Shown one piece after another: positions 1-7,399 of a DNA stretch of 33,175 bases; position 1 is the stretch's first letter; every line of letters begins with the position of its first letter. Under the pieces are notes generated by a model. It ran no database searches and was not told the DNA's origin. It was given only the letters and a program-made list of their open reading frames with translations. Made by a program: the position numbers and the translations under genes. Origin of the DNA: Firm-04 sp003446315 (GTDB lineage: Bacteria > Bacillota > Clostridia > Oscillospirales > Ruminococcaceae); contig CAMNAB010000016.1 of NCBI GenBank assembly GCA_946530355.1, forward strand, positions 1 to 33,175. The letters are read 5' to 3'.

Positions 1-91
1 AGAGTTTTCACACTTTTTGCTATTTTGTGTGTCTACTCTAAGGGGATTATATCAGGTTACGCAGCCTTTTGCTGTCAGTATATATTATTGC

Positions 92-2059
92 TCATGACGG
101 AATGATCTTGCTCCAGGAAGGCTGATTTCCGTTCACTGCTTCCACAAAGAATTCCAGAATATACATGGCATCTTTTGCGGTCACGCCGTCGATCCCGTCC
201 ACATCAGCGAGCATATACTGTGTGTCTGTGACCGGTGTCTCATGGGTCTGCAAAATGAAATCCAGATAGACATTCAGTGCAAAGTTTGCATCGCTCGCTT
301 CGATATTGCCGTTTTGATCGACATCTCCGAGCATATAGATCGGGATGCCTGCCTGAATCGGATTTGCCTGAACATATTCCGAAACAGCCTGGTCATTTCC
401 GGTATACTGGAAGGTCACCGTTTTGATGCCGTATTTTCTGTCCGCAGTCAGGGAAAGCGGAGAACCATTTGCACGGCACGCATTGGAAATATCAACCGTT
501 GTGAGATTTCCGTTATCCGAAATGACAGCAGAAATGACGAAATCCTTCTGAGAAAACTCCGTTTCATGGCTGTACCAAACTGCTTTTTGGGGAACAATAT
601 TGATTTGCACGCACTTCTTTGTTACAACAACAGGAATCGGCACAAAGGAGACATAGATGGTATGCGGTGCACTGACATTATTGAGTGTATAGGAATTAGC
701 AGCGCCCTGCGAAACGCCGTCCACAACGATATCGCTCACCATATAGCCGTCATTCGGTGTGATCTGAATGGTGAAATTACCGCCTGCTTCAATCGGGTTG
801 GGATCTTTCGTCGATACGGTTCCGCCGGAACTGCAAGAAAACGTGATGGCGTAGCCGATCAGCTTCGGGATCGTTTCCGACTCAACGGAACCGCATTTTT
901 CACATTTACGTTCTTTTTTGCCGTCATTCGAGACAGTCGGCTGCACCGTGACTGACCAATCACTCCATTTATGACCGGTAGATGCAACAAATCTTGTTTC
1001 CTTCTTACCGCAGTTCGCACAAACTCTCGCCTCGCTGCCGTTCGTTTCACAAGTCACGGGAATATCGGTTTTCCACTCACCGAAATTATGACCGGTTGCG
1101 GGGATTGTTTCAGTTTCTTGTGCGCCGCAGCCGGTACATGTCCGGACGCGGCTGCCTTCTGTTTCACAGCCTGCTGCGGTTTCGGTTTTCCATGCACCCC
1201 ATGTGTGTGTATGGCTGCCGCCTTCCGCAATAAAATAAAGACCTGCCGATTTGGCATATGTTTCCGCCGCACTTCCGGCAGCACCGACAATGGTCGTTTT
1301 TCCGGGGCCGTCGTAAGAGTTGCCGACCAGTCTGCCGTTTAGAAACTCGACTGTCAGGAAGTATAGACCGATTGCAGCATTTTCGATCGAAACGATGGTC
1401 GGCGGGATGGTCACCTTTTCAAAACAGGACATATCAAATGCATGTGCACCGATCGTCTGGAGCGACTTGCCGAGATCCAGTGTCCGGACATTATTGCCAT
1501 AAAAGGCATAGCTTCCGACATCAATCACACCGTCAGGCAGTTTCAGGGACTGCAATGCAATATTATTCTGGAATGCGCTGTTTCCGATTTTTGTCAGTTT
1601 GGATGGAAGTGTCAAAGACTCCATAGAACGGCAGCTATAGAAACTGGAAGCCGGGATCTCCGTAAGATTATCCGAAAACCGGACAGATTTCAGAGCGCCG
1701 CAGTTATAGCATAAATATTTGCCGATTGAAGTGACGCTGTCAGCCATTTTGAGTGTTTCCAATTTGGAATATGCATTGAACGCATTATTCGGCAGGGATG
1801 TGATGCCGTTTTCAATGACAACATCCTTTACATTGGAGCTTTGTGTGCTGATGCTTGCTGTGCTGGTGACTGCACCGGTTCCGCTGATCTTCAAAGTGGT
1901 ACCGGTCAGCGTCCACACGGCATTATCACCGCAAGAGCCGCTTGCATCCGCAGATACGGGCATCGCACATAGTGTTTGCAGCAGAATCCCGCTTGCCGTC
2001 AGGATCCCGACTGTCCGAAGACGTCTTGGGTTCTTCTTTTTACTGTTTACAGCTTGCAT
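92..2059 (-). CDS. Secreted BspA-type leucine-rich-repeat protein with C-terminal type I dockerin
   Basis: A 655-residue secreted protein, probably docked on a cellulosome scaffold or the cell surface. I place the start at 2059 because GAGAGGGG lies just upstream of that ATG; the in-frame ATG at 2116 falls inside the promoter. Residues 1 to about 38 form a signal peptide (KKK, RR, hydrophobic core, VSADA). Next come BspA-type LRRs of about 23 residues (for example LETLKMADSVTSIG and MESLTLPSKLTKIG) to about residue 240. Three repeats with a W-x2-W / C-x2-CG / ATGH pattern follow, each carrying a CxxC pair, then a Gly/Asn-rich beta repeat (GGTVSTKDPNPIEAGG). The last 80 residues hold two dockerin-like calcium loops (DVDQNGNIEASD and DVDGIDGVTAKD). 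The LRRs suggest binding of protein or glycan ligands; no catalytic domain is visible. Secretion and dockerin are confident; the ligand is unknown. Confidence 0.85.
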   Translation of the reverse strand: MQAVNSKKKNPRRLRTVGILTASGILLQTLCAMPVSADASGSCGDNAVWTLTGTTLKISGTGAVTSTASISTQSSNVKDVVIENGITSLPNNAFNAYSKLETLKMADSVTSIGKYLCYNCGALKSVRFSDNLTEIPASSFYSCRSMESLTLPSKLTKIGNSAFQNNIALQSLKLPDGVIDVGSYAFYGNNVRTLDLGKSLQTIGAHAFDMSCFEKVTIPPTIVSIENAAIGLYFLTVEFLNGRLVGNSYDGPGKTTIVGAAGSAAETYAKSAGLYFIAEGGSHTHTWGAWKTETAAGCETEGSRVRTCTGCGAQETETIPATGHNFGEWKTDIPVTCETNGSEARVCANCGKKETRFVASTGHKWSDWSVTVQPTVSNDGKKERKCEKCGSVESETIPKLIGYAITFSCSSGGTVSTKDPNPIEAGGNFTIQITPNDGYMVSDIVVDGVSQGAANSYTLNNVSAPHTIYVSFVPIPVVVTKKCVQINIVPQKAVWYSHETEFSQKDFVISAVISDNGNLTTVDISNACRANGSPLSLTADRKYGIKTVTFQYTGNDQAVSEYVQANPIQAGIPIYMLGDVDQNGNIEASDANFALNVYLDFILQTHETPVTDTQYMLADVDGIDGVTAKDAMYILEFFVEAVNGNQPSWSKIIPS

Positions 2060-2106
2060 AATAATTCCCCTCTCAAAATAAAGCACAGATTGGCTGTGAT
2101 ATCTAT

Positions 2107-2135
2107 ATTTTACCATTATTATCTGAATTTGTCAA
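2107..2135 (-). promoter_or_regulatory. SigA-type promoter of the LRR-dockerin gene
   Basis: On the minus strand TTGACA (2130-2135) is followed after 17 bases by TAAAAT (2107-2112), about 50 bases upstream of the chosen start at 2059. Confidence 0.7.
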
Positions 2136-2226
2136 TTGATTTTCCGCATGATTGTGCATATTGCTGAATTGCCGGTTAAAAAAGGATACCATACACACTT
2201 GAAAGACAGGTTTTCAGGGGAATCAC

Positions 2227-2255
2227 TTGACTTTTTGCATAAACCATGCTATACT
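2227..2255 (+). promoter_or_regulatory. SigA-type promoter of the preQ1 operon
   Basis: TTGACT (2227-2232), a 17-base spacer starting with a T-run, then TATACT (2250-2255). Transcription should start near 2262, giving a leader of about 135 bases that holds the riboswitch and terminator. Confidence 0.8.
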
Positions 2256-2285
2256 ATATAAATGAGATTTCGGCTGCGAGATCCG

Positions 2286-2329
2286 CGACAGTTCGTTTGC
2301 ACCATCCTGTCGTTAAACAAAACTACGGG
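2286..2329 (+). promoter_or_regulatory. PreQ1 class I riboswitch aptamer
   Basis: This has the compact preQ1-I fold. P1 is CGACAG (2286-2291) paired with CTGTCG (2307-2312). The loop holds a TTC start and GCACC, like the family's UUC...ACACC. An A-rich tail, TTAAACAAAACT (2313-2324), leads to ACGG (2325-2328), which can pair with TCGT in the loop (2293-2296) to form the pseudoknot. The genes downstream make preQ1, exactly the ligand expected. In the alternative fold, CCTGTC (2306-2311, mostly the 3' strand of P1) is a perfect partner for GACAGG (2368-2373) of the terminator. Ligand binding should therefore free the terminator hairpin and switch the operon off. The assignment rests on pairing and context, not on a covariance model. 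Confidence 0.85.
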
Positions 2330-2352
2330 CACATGACATATTCAGTATATGC

Positions 2353-2381
2353 GCCTGTCTGGAAACGGACAGGCTTTTTTT
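2353..2381 (+). terminator. Riboswitch-controlled intrinsic terminator
   Basis: GCCTGTCT (2353-2360) pairs with GGACAGGC (2367-2374) over a six-base loop, followed by seven T (2375-2381). It ends directly before the ribosome binding site AGGAG of the first operon gene. Its 3' arm can pair instead with the 3' strand of aptamer helix P1. Confidence 0.85.
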
Positions 2382-2396
2382 AGGAGAAATGAATCA

Positions 2397-3014
2397 ATGG
2401 AAACAGAACAGATCCGGCAGATCATATCGGCTGTCAAAGCAATTGCAGCGCAGAAAACATGTCCTGTCATTGGCATTGACGGTCTGGGCGGAGCCGGAAA
2501 AAGTACGATATCAGAAGAAATACAAGCTGAATTGGAACGAAACGGTTTGCACACAGTGCTGCTGCATATAGATGATTTTATTCATGTGAAAGCGATCCGG
2601 TATAATTCGTCCTATCCGGAATGGATGTGCTATTATCATTTGCAGTGGCGATATGCGGCTTTTCTGGAGCTGATCGGGGAGATCCGGCATGCGCATGAAG
2701 AAGTGACCGCAGAGCTTTATGATAAAGAGCACGATTGCTATATCCATCAGGCGCTTTCCGTGCAGCCGGATACCGTGATCCTGACGGAAGGCATCTTTCT
2801 GCAAAGGCAGGAATTGCGCGGCGTATTTGATTTTATGGTATATATGGATGTACCGGAATTGGAACGGCTGGCGCGTGTGCTGAAACGGGATCTTTATATC
2901 GGAAATGCGGACGAAATCCGGAAAAAATATGAAAACAGATATTTTCCGGCAGAAAGATTTTATTATTCGGAATATCGTCCGGATTTGTCTGCAAATGTCA
3001 CGATCGGCGGATAA
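2397..3014 (+). CDS. P-loop nucleoside-kinase-like protein (uridine kinase family), first gene of preQ1 operon
   Basis: 205 residues. The Walker A motif GIDGLGGAGKST is at about residues 26-37, and an acidic pair in HIDDFIH follows, as in uridine kinase and phosphoribulokinase-like P-loop kinases. A later FMVYMDVPELERLARVLKRD segment resembles the lid and base-binding part of that family. The start at 2397 is set by AGGAG at 2382-2386. It is the first gene after the preQ1 riboswitch and ends 1 base before the HAD start. The fold assignment is good; the substrate is not known. No kinase is needed in the GTP to preQ1 route, so it may act in salvage of a Q-related nucleoside or precursor, or may simply be passively co-transcribed. 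Confidence 0.75.
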   Translation: METEQIRQIISAVKAIAAQKTCPVIGIDGLGGAGKSTISEEIQAELERNGLHTVLLHIDDFIHVKAIRYNSSYPEWMCYYHLQWRYAAFLELIGEIRHAHEEVTAELYDKEHDCYIHQALSVQPDTVILTEGIFLQRQELRGVFDFMVYMDVPELERLARVLKRDLYIGNADEIRKKYENRYFPAERFYYSEYRPDLSANVTIGG

Positions 3015-3015
3015 A

Positions 3016-3642
3016 ATGCAAAAAAGGTGGATTTTTTTCGACTTAGGCAACACGCTTTATGACGAATCTGCTGCCGATGCGGAACGGATAAAGCGCCTGC
3101 TCGCATCAAACCGATATCCGGTAACCGAAGCAGATTTCACAGCACAAATGCGCTGCGGGGCGGCAAATTTTGCACCGTCCCCGTTTACATATGCAAGGGA
3201 ACAATTTGGCATAGCAGAGAGCGTGCCTTATGATCCGAACAAAGAGATTTTGTTTGCAGGAACTGCGCAAATGCTGGAAAAACTCGCCGCAGAATACCGG
3301 TTGGGGATTCTGGCAAATCAGCCTGCCGACACACGCCGCAGATTATTGCGGGACGGTATTCTCCGGTTTTTTCAGATCTGCCTGCTCTCTGATGCCGAAG
3401 GCTATGCAAAACCGGATCCGGCATTCTTTGCTTTTGCCTGTCAAAAAGCAGATTGTCCGCCGCAGGAGATCATCATGATCGGGGATCGGCTTGAAAATGA
3501 TATTGCACCGGCACAGCAGACCGGAATGCAGACCGTATGGATGCGGCAGGGGCTGCATGCTGTTCAGAAGCCGCAGAAAATCGCTATTTTTCCGGATCAT
3601 ACGGTGCATTCCGTGCAGGAATTGTGCGGCTTATTAGAATGA
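3016..3642 (+). CDS. HAD-superfamily phosphatase-like protein
   Basis: 208 residues. Motif I is WIFFDLGNTLYDE with the nucleophile Asp at residue 9; the usual second Asp two residues later is Gly here. ILANQ marks the motif II region, KPDPAFF holds the motif III Lys, and IGDRLENDIAPA is motif IV. This is HAD subfamily IA layout. The DLGN form also occurs in active enzymes such as YihX, so activity cannot be excluded. The start is placed at 3016, just after the kinase stop, because motif I then lies near the N-terminus; a start at 2995 overlapping the kinase is possible. Kinase and phosphatase side by side under a preQ1 riboswitch suggest opposite steps on one phosphorylated metabolite, which is an inference only. 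Confidence 0.75.
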   Translation: MQKRWIFFDLGNTLYDESAADAERIKRLLASNRYPVTEADFTAQMRCGAANFAPSPFTYAREQFGIAESVPYDPNKEILFAGTAQMLEKLAAEYRLGILANQPADTRRRLLRDGILRFFQICLLSDAEGYAKPDPAFFAFACQKADCPPQEIIMIGDRLENDIAPAQQTGMQTVWMRQGLHAVQKPQKIAIFPDHTVHSVQELCGLLE

Positions 3643-3655
3643 AAGGGGGATTCTC

Positions 3656-4075
3656 ATGTTTATATTGAAAACATCTGCTGCATTTGACAGTGCGCATTTT
3701 CTTTCCGGATACAAAGGAAAATGTGCAAATTTGCACGGACATCGCTGGGTGATCGAGGTGGAAGCCGGCAGCAATGTTCTACAGGAAACAGGCGAAAAAC
3801 GCGGCATGGTCATCGACTTCGGTGATTTGAAAGCAGCCGTTCGCACACTTGCGGATGACTATGACCATGCGATGATTTATGAAGAAGGCTCGCTGAAAGA
3901 AACGACCGTTGCAGCACTTCATGACGAAGGGTTCCGGCTGATTGCGGTACCGTATCGTCCGACTGCGGAGCATTTTTCGAAAGCATTTTATCAGGCATTG
4001 AAAGAAAAGGGGATTCCGGTGGTTCGGGTAACGGTCTATGAAACGCCGGATAATTGTGCCTGCTACGAGGAGTGA
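3656..4075 (+). CDS. queD: 6-carboxy-5,6,7,8-tetrahydropterin synthase (QueD)
   Basis: Second step of 7-deazaguanine synthesis: converts dihydroneopterin triphosphate to 6-carboxytetrahydropterin. 139 residues, a normal QueD length. The zinc site is visible as His14 (DSAHFL) and His27/His29 (NLHGHRW), with the catalytic Cys23 in GKCANLHGH. Later family motifs are MVIDFGDLK, DHAMIYEE, PTAEHFSKAFY and VTVYETPDNCACY. GAAAGGGGG lies 5 to 12 bases before the start. It sits between the HAD gene and queE, four bases from the latter, in the preQ1 operon. Confidence 0.95.
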   Translation: MFILKTSAAFDSAHFLSGYKGKCANLHGHRWVIEVEAGSNVLQETGEKRGMVIDFGDLKAAVRTLADDYDHAMIYEEGSLKETTVAALHDEGFRLIAVPYRPTAEHFSKAFYQALKEKGIPVVRVTVYETPDNCACYEE

Positions 4076-4079
4076 CAAG

Positions 4080-4745
4080 ATGGCAGTATATAAACTTGCG
4101 GAGCATTTTATCAGTATCAACGGCGAAGGACTGCATGCCGGTGCACTTGCATTATTTTTGCGGTTTGCAGGCTGTAATCTGCGCTGTGACTGGTGCGATA
4201 CGGCATGGGCGTGCGGAAACGATGCACCGCATGAGACAGCCGACCTGAACCGCATCGCCGCGATCGCAGAGCAGGCAAAGCAAAACGGTGTACAATATGT
4301 CACACTGACCGGCGGAGAACCGCTGTTGCAGGATCAGATTCAGGATGTGATTGAACGGCTTTTGCTGATGGGAATGCATGTAGAAATTGAAACGAACGGT
4401 TCTGTTCCGCTGCATGCATTCTGCACATCACACAGACCTGCTTTTACAATGGACTATAAGCTGCCTTCCAGCAAAATGGAACAGCATATGTGCACAGAAA
4501 ATTTTGCACTGCTGCAAGAAGGAGATTCGGTCAAATTTGTTTGCGGTTCAAGAGAAGATGTGTTTCGTGCAAGGGAAATTGCAGCACAATATCAGCCGCG
4601 ATGTACCATGTTTCTGAGCCCGGTATTCGGCAGAATTGATCCGGCAGAGATCGTTGAGATCATGAAAGCCGAGCATATGGGCGATTTCCGGTTGCAATTG
4701 CAGCTTCATAAGTTTATTTGGGATCCGATGGCGAGAGGAGTATAA
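4080..4745 (+). CDS. queE: 7-carboxy-7-deazaguanine synthase (QueE), radical SAM
   Basis: A radical SAM enzyme that contracts 6-carboxytetrahydropterin to 7-carboxy-7-deazaguanine. 221 residues. The cluster motif CNLRCDWC is at residues 32-39 (CX3CX2C), preceded by SINGEGLHAG, as is usual in QueE; TLTGGEPLLQ follows and binds SAM. The start at 4080 follows CGAGGAG with good spacing; an upstream in-frame ATG at 4038 would overlap queD and has no ribosome binding site. It is 1 base from folE, so translation is probably coupled. Confidence 0.95.
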   Translation: MAVYKLAEHFISINGEGLHAGALALFLRFAGCNLRCDWCDTAWACGNDAPHETADLNRIAAIAEQAKQNGVQYVTLTGGEPLLQDQIQDVIERLLLMGMHVEIETNGSVPLHAFCTSHRPAFTMDYKLPSSKMEQHMCTENFALLQEGDSVKFVCGSREDVFRAREIAAQYQPRCTMFLSPVFGRIDPAEIVEIMKAEHMGDFRLQLQLHKFIWDPMARGV

Positions 4746-4746
4746 T

Positions 4747-5316
4747 ATGATCGACCAAAAAGCAATTGCGGAACATGTCCGCGGCATTTTGCTTGCATTG
4801 GGTGAGAATCCGGACAGGGAAGGCTTGCTGGAAACACCGGATCGTGTTGCCAGAATGTATGCGGAAGTATTCGACGGCATCAACTACAGCAATCATGAAA
4901 TTGCGGAAATGTTCGGGAAAACCTTTTCTGCACCCGAACATGCAGGGCCGGTCGTTGTGCGGGATATTGAGGTGTTTTCCTACTGCGAGCATCACCTTGC
5001 TCTGATGTATGATATGTCGGTCAATGTCGCGTATGTGCCGCAGGGGAAGGTCATCGGGCTGAGCAAGATCGCCCGCATTTGTGATATGGCAGCAAAGCGG
5101 CTGCAATTACAGGAACGTCTTGGAGCAGATATTGCGGAGATCATGATGGATGCTGCCGGAACACCGGATGTCGGGGTCGTGATTGCCGGTACACATAGCT
5201 GCATGACCGCACGAGGCATCCGGAATGCTTCTGCCCGTACCGTAACACAGACATTTTGCGGAAAATTCCGGGAAGACTGGAATTTGCAGCGCATGATCGC
5301 GGAAGGAGTCAAGTGA
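4747..5316 (+). CDS. folE: GTP cyclohydrolase I (FolE)
   Basis: Converts GTP to dihydroneopterin triphosphate, the entry step for preQ1 and also for folate. 189 residues. The zinc and active-site motifs are YCEHHLALMYD and THSCMTARGI, with IGLSKIARI between them, all standard for type I FolE. The N-terminal part ENPDREGLLETPDRVARMY is also typical. AGAGGAG precedes the start. Its place inside the queD-queE-queC run implies that this copy serves queuosine synthesis. The stop overlaps the queC start by one base (TGATG). Confidence 0.96.
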   Translation: MIDQKAIAEHVRGILLALGENPDREGLLETPDRVARMYAEVFDGINYSNHEIAEMFGKTFSAPEHAGPVVVRDIEVFSYCEHHLALMYDMSVNVAYVPQGKVIGLSKIARICDMAAKRLQLQERLGADIAEIMMDAAGTPDVGVVIAGTHSCMTARGIRNASARTVTQTFCGKFREDWNLQRMIAEGVK

Positions 5317-5999
5317 TGAAAGCTCTGGTTTTATTCAGCGGCGGTCTGGACAGCTCGACCTGTCTGGCGCTGGCAATCGAACAATACGGCGCAGATGAAG
5401 TGCTTGCATTGTCGGTTTCATATGGGCAGAAGCATACAAAAGAGCTGGAAGCGGCAAAGGCTGTTGCGTCATATTACGGCGTAAAGCTGCAAACGCTTGA
5501 TCTGGCACAGATTTTTGCAGATTCGGACTGCTCCCTGCTCAAAGGCAGTGACGCGGAAATTCCGAAGGAAAGCTATGCAGAACAGCTTGCGGAAACAGAC
5601 GGCAAGCCTGTTTCGACCTATGTACCGTTCCGGAACGGACTGTTCCTGTCATCGGCGGCGAGTATTGCGCTTTCGCACGGCTGCGAGGTCATTTATTACG
5701 GCGCACATGCGGATGACGCAGCAGGCAATGCGTATCCCGATTGCAGCACGGCTTTCAATGACGCGATGAATACTGCGATCTGGCTCGGCAGCGGAAAACA
5801 GCTTCGGATCGAAGCACCGTTTGTCGGGAAAACAAAGGCGGATGTTGTTGCAGAAGGACTGCGTCTGCATGTGCCCTATGAGCTGACATGGAGCTGCTAT
5901 GAGGGCGGAGATACGCCCTGTGGATTATGCGGCACCTGCCGCGACCGTGCCGCTGCATTTGCTGCAAACGGCATCAGTGATCCGGCTTTGAACGCATAA
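5316..5999 (+). CDS. queC: 7-cyano-7-deazaguanine synthase (QueC)
   Basis: ATP-dependent conversion of 7-carboxy-7-deazaguanine to preQ0 with ammonia. 227 residues. The PP-loop ATP-binding motif is ALVLFSGGLDSSTC at the N-terminus, with the family motif FRNGLFLSSAAS in the middle. Near the C-terminus, four cysteines in CYEGGDTPCGLCGTCRDR bind zinc. The start at 5316 puts the PP-loop at its normal place and follows GGAAGGAG; a longer form would extend back into folE. Confidence 0.96.
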   Translation: MKALVLFSGGLDSSTCLALAIEQYGADEVLALSVSYGQKHTKELEAAKAVASYYGVKLQTLDLAQIFADSDCSLLKGSDAEIPKESYAEQLAETDGKPVSTYVPFRNGLFLSSAASIALSHGCEVIYYGAHADDAAGNAYPDCSTAFNDAMNTAIWLGSGKQLRIEAPFVGKTKADVVAEGLRLHVPYELTWSCYEGGDTPCGLCGTCRDRAAAFAANGISDPALNA

Positions 6000-6021
6000 A
6001 CAGAACGCAGAGGTGATATCA

Positions 6022-6873
6022 ATGACAGTGCAGGATCTGCTCAGATATATTTCCGTCGGAAAGCAGCCGGTCGTCATTTTCTGCGAGAAGAAGTATGAGG
6101 GCATCTGCTGTTTACTGAAAGTCCTGAACGATCATACGCTGCTGCTTGATTACGATTCTGATTATGACGGCACAGACGGCGCATTCAGAGCAACACTCCG
6201 GTATGCTTCTTTTGATAAAATGTGCAGAGCAGTTGAAGCATTCACAAAGAAAAGCCTTGCCGAGCTGGAAATCAATCCGTACTGCTATGAATTATTTGCA
6301 TGTGAAGAACCGCAAATCAGTGCATTTCAGTGGGATTTGTACAACGGCAGAATTGCATTTCCGGAAGATTATGAATCCCTTATGATCGGAGACTGCTTCT
6401 GGGACAGTCTGTACCGGAGAAAAATCTCGCCGGATATCAGTGGCGATGCTATGCGAAAATGGACAAAGCTGTATTATCTGATCCATCAGGATCTGGAATG
6501 TCTGATCGGTTCGGATGATTTTGAATTGGAATCCGAAGAAATCATGGATGAAATAGCAGCAGAGGGTGCGGGCTTTGCGGTTGTGGAAGATCTGCTCTTA
6601 TTGATGGAGCGTCACCCGCTGGATGATTTCGGGATGCCGGGGGCTGTGGTGCGGTTTGTGGAGCAGTTTTATCCGGATTATATTCCGCTGCTGATCGCTT
6701 CTGTCAGGCGGACACCTGCCATACACACACTCTGGATGCTGAACCGCTGCATCAACGGCGGGCAGTACAAAGAAGAATGCATTTCTGCACTGAAAAGTGC
6801 CGCAGCGCATGTTGCAGCAGATCCGGCGGTCAGAGATGCGGCAAAAGCGTATCTGGATCATCAGAATGCATAA
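6022..6873 (+). CDS. Unknown protein encoded between queC and queF
   Basis: 283 residues, not recognised. It looks soluble: no signal peptide or membrane segment. The N-terminal 110 residues look like a mixed alpha/beta domain (VVIFCEKKYEGICCLLKVL, LLLDYDSDYDG). The C-terminal 120 residues read as helical pairs resembling HEAT-type repeats (VEDLLLLMERHPLDDFG, AVVRFVEQFYPDYIPLLIASV, ECISALKSAAAHVAADPAVRDAAKAYL). The start at 6022 follows AGAGGTG; a GTG nine bases earlier is less likely. It begins 22 bases after queC and ends 35 bases before queF, so it is very probably co-transcribed under the preQ1 riboswitch. A structural or adaptor role is only a guess from the helical repeats. Confidence 0.7.
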   Translation: MTVQDLLRYISVGKQPVVIFCEKKYEGICCLLKVLNDHTLLLDYDSDYDGTDGAFRATLRYASFDKMCRAVEAFTKKSLAELEINPYCYELFACEEPQISAFQWDLYNGRIAFPEDYESLMIGDCFWDSLYRRKISPDISGDAMRKWTKLYYLIHQDLECLIGSDDFELESEEIMDEIAAEGAGFAVVEDLLLLMERHPLDDFGMPGAVVRFVEQFYPDYIPLLIASVRRTPAIHTLWMLNRCINGGQYKEECISALKSAAAHVAADPAVRDAAKAYLDHQNA

Positions 6874-6908
6874 GGTTGAATATATGAAATATGAAAAGGA
6901 GAATCACG

Positions 6909-7397
6909 ATGCGTGAACGTGAAAAAGAGGGCATGACCCTGCTGGGAAATCAGCACACCAAATATCCGCAGGACTATGATCCTTCTGTGCTGGAAACATT
7001 TGAGAACAAGCATCCGGACAGGGCTTATTTTGTCAAGTTCAACTGTCCGGAATTTACGAGTCTTTGCCCGATCACCGGTCAGCCGGATTTTGCAACGATC
7101 TATATTTCCTATGTACCGCGCGTGAAAATGGTTGAGAGCAAATCGCTGAAGCTGTATCTGTTCAGCTTCCGCAATCACGGCGATTTTCATGAGGACTGCG
7201 TGAATATTATCATGAACGACCTCATCAAACTGATGGAACCGGCTTACATTGAGGTTTGGGGAAAATTTCTCCCGCGCGGCGGCATTTCCATTGATCCGTA
7301 CTGCAATTACGGTATGCCGGGGACAAAATGGGAACAGGTTGCATGGGATCGGCTCACGCATCATGATCTCTATCCGGAAGCCGTTGACAATCGCTGA
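6909..7397 (+). CDS. queF: NADPH-dependent preQ0 reductase (QueF, type I)
   Basis: Reduces the nitrile preQ0 to the amine preQ1, the last step before insertion into tRNA. 162 residues, the length of the unimodular (B. subtilis) type. The catalytic Cys53 and the Asp60 proton donor lie in SLCPITGQPDF. The substrate and NADPH motifs follow as VESKSLKLYLFSFRNHGDFHED and RGGISIDPY. The start at 6909 is set by AAAAGGAG ending at 6901; an upstream ATG at 6891 would contain this ribosome binding site. With folE, queD, queE and queC it completes the route from GTP to preQ1. Confidence 0.96.
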   Translation: MREREKEGMTLLGNQHTKYPQDYDPSVLETFENKHPDRAYFVKFNCPEFTSLCPITGQPDFATIYISYVPRVKMVESKSLKLYLFSFRNHGDFHEDCVNIIMNDLIKLMEPAYIEVWGKFLPRGGISIDPYCNYGMPGTKWEQVAWDRLTHHDLYPEAVDNR

Positions 7398-7399
7398 AT

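Noticed and set aside
1..91. CACAC/GTGTG short inverted pairing near the left edge
   Set aside because: Five-base arms in AT-rich sequence are too short to support a hairpin or terminator; nothing else is seen before the gene end at 92.
2281..2350. PreQ1-II or preQ1-III riboswitch, or a tRNA
   Set aside because: The short P1, A-rich tail and immediate pseudoknot fit class I; the larger class II and III layouts and a cloverleaf do not fit.
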